A stretch of 64,000 nt of DNA from positions 6,897,563-6,961,562 of the forward strand of contig JAJEKV010000014.1 in assembly GCA_021234155.1 (NCBI GenBank), written 5' to 3'. The notes beneath the pieces were generated by a model. That model searched no databases, was not told the origin of the DNA, and was given only the letters and a program-made list of their open reading frames with translations. Origin of the DNA: Isoetes taiwanensis (Eukaryota > Streptophyta > Lycopodiopsida > Isoetales > Isoetaceae). Numbering within the stretch: position 1 is the first letter of the stretch; each line of letters opens with the position of its first letter. A program made the translations under genes and the position numbers. This document shows positions 57,731 to 64,000 of the stretch, one piece after another.

Positions 57731-58196
57731 CCAAGCAGAGTACGGGGAGCTCGATGGGGAGCAGCTATGTTTCTAAATCCGATCCAAGAAACTCCAAGAA
57801 AGAAGGAAAGGGGGAAAGGTTCGACGGTTTAGGATCCCATGGGCGGGATTTAGTGCTAAAATAAAATTTAAAAATTCAGTTAAACCTCCTTAATTAGCGC
57901 TATTATTTAGGGCTAAAAATGACGTCATTTATGCCACCCGTAGCATGCGAGACCCTCATGTGCGGCCGCTAGAACCAGAAAAAGGCAACTTTTAGAATTC
58001 TTGCCTTTTTTACCTCTACGATTTAAGGTTAATACTCGATTGGGCCACTTGGCTCCTTAGGAAACTGCCATATTCCATATGGCAATAATGGGTTAGATTT
58101 ACATGTTATATCGACATATGCAATATAATGGTCGCTAATGGTTGCGCCATAAAAGTGTCAGTGTACATGACGCCATAAGTGTGCCTGGCAACAACC

Positions 58197-58832
58197 AGTT
58201 AACCAGCCACAGTAATCTGAAAGCCAGTTCTTACTAGTATACTAATCCACTACAGATTAGTTGGCTTATCCTACCGCCTTATGGCAGACAAAGTGGAGGA
58301 CACGTATAGGCTTAAGTTCTACCACGTCGGGGATCATCATCGTATAACCCCAGTAACCAACTCCCAAATATAAACATACATTGGTCAGGTTTGAACACAT
58401 GACCAAGTGCACATTTATTTTGGCATTACTAGGCCTATACCAACTCACCACACATCCGTTGGGCAAAACTTTAGCCATACATGCACACTTTGTAGGCAGG
58501 ATAGAATCCCGCCTTAGGAAGTCGGGGAAATTTTAGGCAACAACCAGTTAACCAGCCACAGTAATCTGAAAGCCAATTCTTACTGGTATACCACTACAGA
58601 TTAGTTGGCTTATCCTACTGCCTTATGGCAGACAAAGTGGAGGACACGTATAGGCTTAAGTTCTACCACGTCGGGGATCATCATCGTATAACCCCAGTAA
58701 CCAACTCCCAAATATAAACATACATTGGTCAAGTTTGAACCCATGACCAAGTGCACATTTATTTTGGCATTACTAGGCCTATACCAACTCACCACACATC
58801 CGTTGGGCAAAACTTTAGCCATATGCACACTT
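58197..58832 (-). mobile_element. tRNA-derived SINE, two direct copies
   Basis: Two about 295-bp copies (58197-58492 and 58536-58832) differ by a few bases and a 5-bp indel. On the minus strand each has an A-box-like GTGGTGAGTTGGTATAGG and, about 45 bases on, a B-box-like GGTTCAAAC context. A unique body follows (CCCCGACGTGGTAGAACTTA, CCACTTTGTCTGCCATAAGG). The near-identical 70-codon ORFs in both copies are not taken as genes. Outside the pair, cagtgtacatgacgccataa (58158) and cagtgtacacgacgccataa (58841) form a direct repeat. Confidence 0.55.
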
Positions 58833-59460
58833 TTCAGTCTCAGTGTACACGACGCCATAACGACATGTATTAATGGTGCGGCTGCATAATATATGTATTT
58901 ATAATGTATACTATATTGAAATGCTACAATAAAACTATGCCATTACGCCAATCGTAGATGATACCTTGCAAGCTAACAGACAAAAAATGCTGAACCATGG
59001 TTCGAGATTTTAAGTAGAGCATGAGAAGTGTAAACTAAACCATAACCCCGTCCAAATCCAAAAATTCAATCTCGGTCTTAATCGATTCGCCTGCATCCTT
59101 TGCTTGGTCTGAGCTTCCCTATGGCAGAAAATGCTTCTGGGCAACTACAGGCATAGTTGGCATAGAACGGAACGATTTTAGGAATGGCAAGCCTTAAGGA
59201 ACGAGTACGGCAAGCTCATGCGCACGGAATGGAACGGCATTTTTCAAATAAGTACTTAAAATGATTAGAAACATTGAAATATTTCGAGATATGACCTCCA
59301 AATATATTAATTCATAACAACAAAATCTTAAAGTAGATAAATAGTCTGTAAATGTACTTCAATCAAAATAGATTTTGCAATGCAACTCAAAAGCCTAAAC
59401 ATTTAAATAGCCTAAACTAGTGAATGGAAAAATAAATTATCAAAATCCTTGAACCAAAGC

Positions 59461-59710
59461 CTAATACATAGAAGCCACACTACGAGTCCGTGCATGTCGT
59501 CTTTGCAGGATTTCTTGATCATCATCATTAGTAGCTTCCCAATGCTCTTCATCTTCATCATTTTCATTATCATCCTCAACATCTTCAATATCCACATGCT
59601 CATTGATAAATCCCTCTTCCTCTGAGACACCAGCACTTTCTTGAACATTATCTACCTCGTTGACATTTTCCTCCTCTTCCTCTTCCTCTTCCTCTTCCTC
59701 TTCATCACAC
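59461..59710 (-). pseudogene. Acidic C-terminal tail of an interrupted gene
   Basis: The minus strand reads a poly-Glu run (from a CCTCTT microsatellite at 59669-59703), then VNEVDNVQESAGVSEEEGF and INEHVDIEDVEDDNENDEDE. It ends HARTRSVASMY at the stop 59461. The part before the poly-Glu is replaced by LINE sequence, which starts around 59705. Some plant hAT genes end in similar acidic tails, but this is only a guess. Confidence 0.3.
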
Positions 59711-60970
59711 AGATAGAGGCAATACATGTCCTGGAGGGAAAGCTGAATGCCATTCAGGACAAGCTGGCAGCTGTGGAGATGCAAAGGGACACCCAACCGG
59801 CAGCTATTCTCAAGAAACAGTTGGCAAAAGAAAAAGAACGTATCTCGACGCTGGAAGAACGCATCAGGCCACTGGATGACCGCTTTGGGCTGGCTGACTT
59901 TGAGCGCAGACAAGCACGCGATGCTGTCGCCCAGCTAAGAAGTGAATTGACAGCGATGTCCCGCACCCTCAGCGATGCAACCCGACGTCTAGAGCAGCTC
60001 CAACGGCAAAGGTCAGAGGACGTGGTACAGTTGCAGAATGAGCTCAGACAGGCAGTGGCGTAGGTTGCACAGTTGGTTGCCCCAAACGGCTGGCTGGGAA
60101 ACCAGGAGGCTACAATGTTTGGGATGCAGGGGAGGTTGGACACCTTGGAAAAGAGACATCCTGAAAGTCAAGAGGCAGCGCCCAGGCTTTCGGCCCTTGA
60201 GAAGAGGATGGCCGAGTTCCAGCGGGAGATGTATGATCTGCGCATGCAGATGAAACAGACAAGTACCACCACAGGGGTAGCACCATCACCATGCCCTATA
60301 CCTGAGGCAGAGGTTGCACAGGGAATTAGACGGGTCCTCCGCGAGGAGAAGGACCGCCAGTCTCATCGACTGAACATTGTGGTTCGGGGCTTGCCTGAAG
60401 AACAGGGGGAAGACCTCCCAGCTAAGCTCCATGCCCTGGTATTAGCAAGGCTCCAATTGCAGCACTTGACAGTAAGAAACTCGACCAGAGTCGGAGGGCC
60501 AAGCATGAGACCCCAACTAGTTAAACTCCACGCGATTTCCGACCCGGCCGAAAACGCTGATGCTTTTAGCCGCTAGTCGCTTGAAGGGAACATCCGGTAC
60601 TTAGACACGATCGACCCCGCCCAACGTAAGGAGAGGCGGGGAGGAGTTCGCGCAAAGATTAGGCAGTGTCAGCAGTGAGAGGATCGGCAGCCCGTGAATG
60701 GCAAGATGAAGGTATTTGTGCCTCCACGGCCAACAAAGGGCGGCGGCGACCAGGGGACCAAGCACTTCTGGATCCCCCACTTCCAGAATGGCGGATCACA
60801 CACAGCAGCCAGGACCAAGTACCCGGACACCACCCACAGCAGCAGAGCCGGACATGAGAGTCTCAGCACCTGCCAATGGCCCAACCCATGCAGCCTCCAT
60901 GGGGACTGGGATAGGGCAGTCACCACAGACAGCATAGGAAAAGTGCCTTCGAATTGTATCGTGGAACTGT
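59705..60970 (+). pseudogene. LINE ORF1 protein (coiled coil + RNA-binding domain)
   Basis: One continuous frame interrupted by stops TAG 60061, TAG 60574 and TGA near 60676, with no frameshift. The N-terminal about 180 residues are heptad coiled coil (LEGKLNAIQDKLAAVEMQRD, EKERISTLEERI, QLQNELRQ). The RNA-binding domain follows: RLNIVVRGLPEEQGEDLPAK and SMRPQLVKLHAISDPAE. Then the C-terminal domain is seen: NIRYLDTIDPAQRKERRGG, MKVFVPPRP. The layout matches L1-type ORF1 trimeric RNA chaperones (family knowledge). Confidence 0.75.
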
Positions 60971-62274
60971 AGGGGATTTCCCTGGAAGCGCGACGAGGGC
61001 ATTGCTGAAATTGCTGCAGGCCATCATCTTCTTGCATGAGACATGGGAATATAGTGGTCATCTGTTACCGGACATCCCAGGGTACCATCATTTCTCACTG
61101 GCCAATGAGCGCCATGGAAAGCGAGGGTATGGAGGGGTCGCGTGCTACTTCAAAGATGCTATAGCATCCACGTTTCGCTCCACAAGGCTGATAGACTCAA
61201 CCGCTACCTGTGGATACGAGTGCTGCAGCCTCACCATCGCCCACTGTTTATCGCAGGATGTTATATACCCCCATGAAACTTCTAAGTTCTACAGGGTGCA
61301 TCAGGCAGATATAGATGTGCATATGCCCTGTAGGGGACTGTATGATGACATAGAGCAGTATCGCCAGGAGGGTCGTGTGTTTTTATTGGGAGATTTCAAT
61401 GCACATACGGCACAGTGGCAGTCGGTCACCTTTCAGGGAAATGCTGACTTCAACCCACTTTGGCTAGAAACGGAGGCATCCCAGCATGCAAGACACTCCC
61501 AGGATACAGTCTCCGGAGCCTTTGGAAGAGAGTTGGTCCAGCTATGTCAGATCTTTAACATGGTGATCTGCAATGGTATGCTCAGGTGGCCGCGATCAGG
61601 GGGCCTCACTTACAGAAGCGACGGGGGCGATGGTGGAGCCAGCGTGGTGGACTATCTCCTAGCTCCAGTGCCAGAACTTGATATCATTCGAGATTTCGCG
61701 ACAGCCACCGGAAAAAGAGATGAAGAGACTTTGTCAGACCACTATCCACTTTATGTCACTTTGGATTGGAGGCACTCAGTGGCGTGGCCACAGGACAGGC
61801 GCCCCTGGGGTTTGGGATACACCCCGAACTATCGGAAGCAAGCAGGATATGAGGTGGCGCTTGAACGTGAGCTACAGGGGATTGATGCCCTTTATACATT
61901 GCATGATAAGTGTGAATGGTTGGTGAAGGCCTTACTCGCAGCAGCCAGTAAATGCTTTGCAGCAAGAAAGCCCCCGCGAAGGGACACTGCGCAATTCCCT
62001 CAAAACCCCTGGTTTGACGCTGAATGTAAGGCTCTAAAGAGTCAGCTACGTACCATCTTAGATCCACAGCTCCGGCCACAGGCCATTAGGGACTATAAGG
62101 CATTCTTGAAATCCAAAACGCATCGCTACATTGCAGAAAATCAGCAACGCATGTTTGATCTACTGATGACTGAGCCAAAAGCCATTTGGCATAAAGTGCT
62201 GTATAAGAGGCATCAACCACCTGGCAATGTTACCTAAGACCAGTGGAGACAGCGATTGGAGGAGTTGTATGACC

Positions 62275-62649
62275 CAATGTTGTCCCGTACGCGTACCGTA
62301 CCGTACGTTTCGAACGTATTTTTTGAAAAAATACGTATTTTATATAATACGTACTTAAAGTGCTTAAAATACGTTTTTTTAAAAAAATTGAGAAAAAGCT
62401 TAAATATAACAAATTATGCAATATAAACAGAAACAGACTGTTGGAAAGTTGGTTAGCATGTTTGTTTGCTATCTGGGAGGCCCAGGTTCGAATCCTAGTA
62501 GGTGCAAATTGAGTATGTTTTGAGAAAACTGTGTTTGTTTTTTTGAAAAAAGCATTAAGCGTATTTTTTTAAAAATACGTGTACGCGTATGGTACGGTAC
62601 GGTACGGTACGTATGGATTTTAAAAAATACGCGTATTAGTACAACACTG
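62275..62649. mobile_element. hAT-type MITE (375 bp) with 8-bp target duplication
   Basis: Flanked by perfect copies of GTATGACC (62267-62274 and 62650-62657). Termini CAATGTTGTCCCGTACGC and inverted CAGTGTTGTACTAATACGC agree. Removing element plus one target copy (383 bp) restores the LINE frame as LEELYDPPGAIADV. The subterminal regions are rich in CGTACG/GTACGGTACG. It holds a tRNA-like module at 62441-62507 and no ORF, so it depends on a transposase elsewhere. Confidence 0.9.
62441..62507 (+). ncRNA. tRNA-like pol III module inside the MITE
   Basis: TTGGAAAGTTGGTTAGCATG fits an A-box and GGTTCGAATCC (62485-62495) is a perfect B-box, at tRNA-like spacing. A weak acceptor pairing makes it unlikely to be a working tRNA. 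It is probably a tRNA/SINE remnant captured by the MITE. Confidence 0.5.
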
Positions 62650-64000
62650 GTATGACCCCCCAGGAGCAATTGCTGACGTGCCAGATCAACTAGGAGAAAC
62701 ACTACAGCTCTCAGAGGCGGACATCCACCAGGGTCTTAGGCATCTTGCTAATGGTAAAGCAAAGGACTTGCAGGGACTTCAGGCCGAGCTGTTGAAATGG
62801 GGTAGGCCAGCTTTGCTCGGGCCTTTGACAGGGATAATCAATCAGGCCATCAGAGAGGGCCTCCCGCAGGAATGGATGGTTAGCAAGGTCACCCCTATTC
62901 ATAAGACGGGAAGCAGGGATGACTCCACCAACTACCATATGATCATGGTGAGCGCGTTACTCGCAAAACTTCTAGCAGGTGTGCTGGAGAAGAAGTTAAC
63001 GCAATGGGCGAAGGAAACTGGAGTACGTGCAGTTGGCCAGGCAGGTTTCCGCCCTGCCCACTCCACGAGTGATCATATTTTTACTCTCAGAATCCTTATG
63101 GAAGCTAGCCGCAATGCACGACGTGACTTGTATTGCTGTTTCGTGGATTTTAAGACGGCATATGATACGGTCCCTCGGGACCTGTTGTGGCAACGCTTGC
63201 AGGAGCTACATGTCCCACAGGTTGCAGAATGCCATCTACCGGCTCTATGACGGAATATATGCCACTTTGCCTGCGTCAGACCACCGGGTGAACATCACCA
63301 TAGGTGTTAAACGGGGATGCCCGTTATCTCCAATGCTTTTTGGACTCTATATTGACAAGTTGGAGACCTGGATGCAAGAACATGGAGGTGGTGGCCCGCA
63401 GTTGACAGAGGCATATACAGTAAAACAGTTGCTATATGCAGACGATCTGGACTTATTATCCCTTATAGCTAGGAGTATGCAGGAACATTTGGATGCTCTC
63501 AGTCAATTCTGTGACATAGCAGGAATGACAGTCAACCAGCAGAAAACCAAGCTGTTGCCAATCCTGTCTGCGCAGCATGATATCCCAGACTTCTATTACG
63601 TCTCCCTCCCCGGGCTTTGTTATTGGCACAAGGGCCACAACGTCTGAAGAGAGTGTGGCAGGAGCATTGTAGGGGATGGTTCACAAGATGGTCCATAGAC
63701 TATCAACACATTATGGATATGTCGAATATCGCGGAGCAGGAGCTGCATTTGAATGAGCGCTTTGCTGCCTCTCTGTGGGATGCACCCACTCTTGCAAAGC
63801 CCAAAACAGAGCACTACCACACACAGGTCAATCCGTCACTTGAACACGACCCCCACTAGTATTTGAAGGCACACATCTCCACCAAGAAACAGAGAGCTAT
63901 AGCTGCAATAAGGACAGGGTCCCACCATCTCAGAATTGAGACAGGCCGCTGGGGTACGGATGGAGGGCAGGGAATCCCCCGGCATGAGAGATTATGCCAG

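Larger units (their letters stand above)
59705..64000 (+). mobile_element. Nearly full-length L1-like LINE, running off the window
   Basis: Plus-strand LINE with ORF1 (about 59705-60970) and ORF2 (60945 onward: endonuclease, RT, C-terminal region), interrupted by a 375-bp MITE (62275-62649). The C-terminal zinc motif and 3' UTR lie beyond 64000; the copy at 32757-33395 shows what they should look like. Confidence 0.85.
60948..64000 (+). pseudogene. LINE ORF2: APE endonuclease and reverse transcriptase
   Basis: It starts RIVSWNCRG. A frameshift near 61010 leads into a 427-codon run with all APE endonuclease landmarks: LHETWEY, GYGGVACYFKDAI, VFLLGDFNAHTA, SVVDYLLAP and LSDHYPLYVTL. After the stop TAA at 62235 and the MITE, the RT part reads LSEADIHQGLRHLANGKAKD, PALLGPLTGIINQAI, AGFRPAHSTSDHIFTLRILM and CCFVDFKTAYDTVPRDLLW. 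A one-base frameshift near 63222 leads to VKRGCPLSPMLFGLYIDKLE and the catalytic LLYADDLDLLS. It ends in AIRTGSHHLRIETGRW near the window edge. Few lesions suggest a recent copy. Confidence 0.85.

Noticed and set aside
58266-58858. Duplicated 70-82 codon protein gene
   Set aside because: Both ORFs are the body of a tRNA-derived SINE with A- and B-box-like sequences; no coding features.

Overview
The window reads as nuclear DNA of a land plant with a large, repeat-rich genome. No bacterial or organellar layout is seen. Evidence: short GT-AG introns (about 60-220 bp), plant transposon families (CACTA with DUF4218/DUF4216 regions, hAT with BED/DUF659, Ty1-copia, L1-like LINEs, tRNA-derived SINEs) and a plant-type secreted glycine-rich protein gene. 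The repeat load would suit a fern, lycophyte or gymnosperm, but the clade cannot be fixed from sequence alone.

Layout. 1-1.35 kb: 3' end of an L1-type LINE (minus). 2.8-3.5 kb: glycine-rich protein gene (minus), the most gene-like intact locus. 5.2-6.8 kb: decayed coding-like DNA with a 60-bp (20-codon) repeat. 7.1-7.9 kb: LINE ORF2 fragment cut by a hAT terminus. 10.7-12.4 kb: LINE copy with ORF1 and a hairpin-rich 3' UTR but no ORF2 (minus). 14.9-17.9 kb: a mosaic of hairpin-bearing repeats. 17.94-25.63 kb: a 7.7-kb element bounded by matching inverted termini. It holds a transposase-like gene (HTH, Cys-rich, DDE-like motifs; minus), a small acidic nuclear-type gene (minus), and an opposite-strand gene whose 3' half is an FCP1/SCP-like phosphatase domain. 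25.69-28.6 kb: internally deleted CACTA transposon, cut by the terminus of a hAT element whose transposase lies at 29.9-31.26 kb. 31.3-33.4 kb: more hairpin repeats and a LINE 3' end.

34.0-39.9 kb: exon-like pieces of several host-type genes, with a decayed Ty1-copia element at 35.4-36.5 kb. 40-52 kb: mostly non-coding, with a cluster of strong fold-back sequences at 46.1-47.3 and 49.35 kb. 52-57 kb: unrecognised exon-like or decayed ORFs and many local tandem duplications. 58.2-58.8 kb: a duplicated tRNA-derived SINE. 59.7 kb to the end: a nearly full-length L1-like LINE (ORF1 + endonuclease + RT) interrupted by a 375-bp hAT-type MITE with a perfect 8-bp target duplication.

Most coding sequence is mobile and decaying (frameshifts, in-frame stops, nested insertions). 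The best candidate for an undescribed system is the 17.94-25.63 kb element: a DNA transposon apparently carrying its own FCP1-like phosphatase and acidic partner protein. The second is a family of hairpin modules whose flanking stems change in sequence while pairing is kept.
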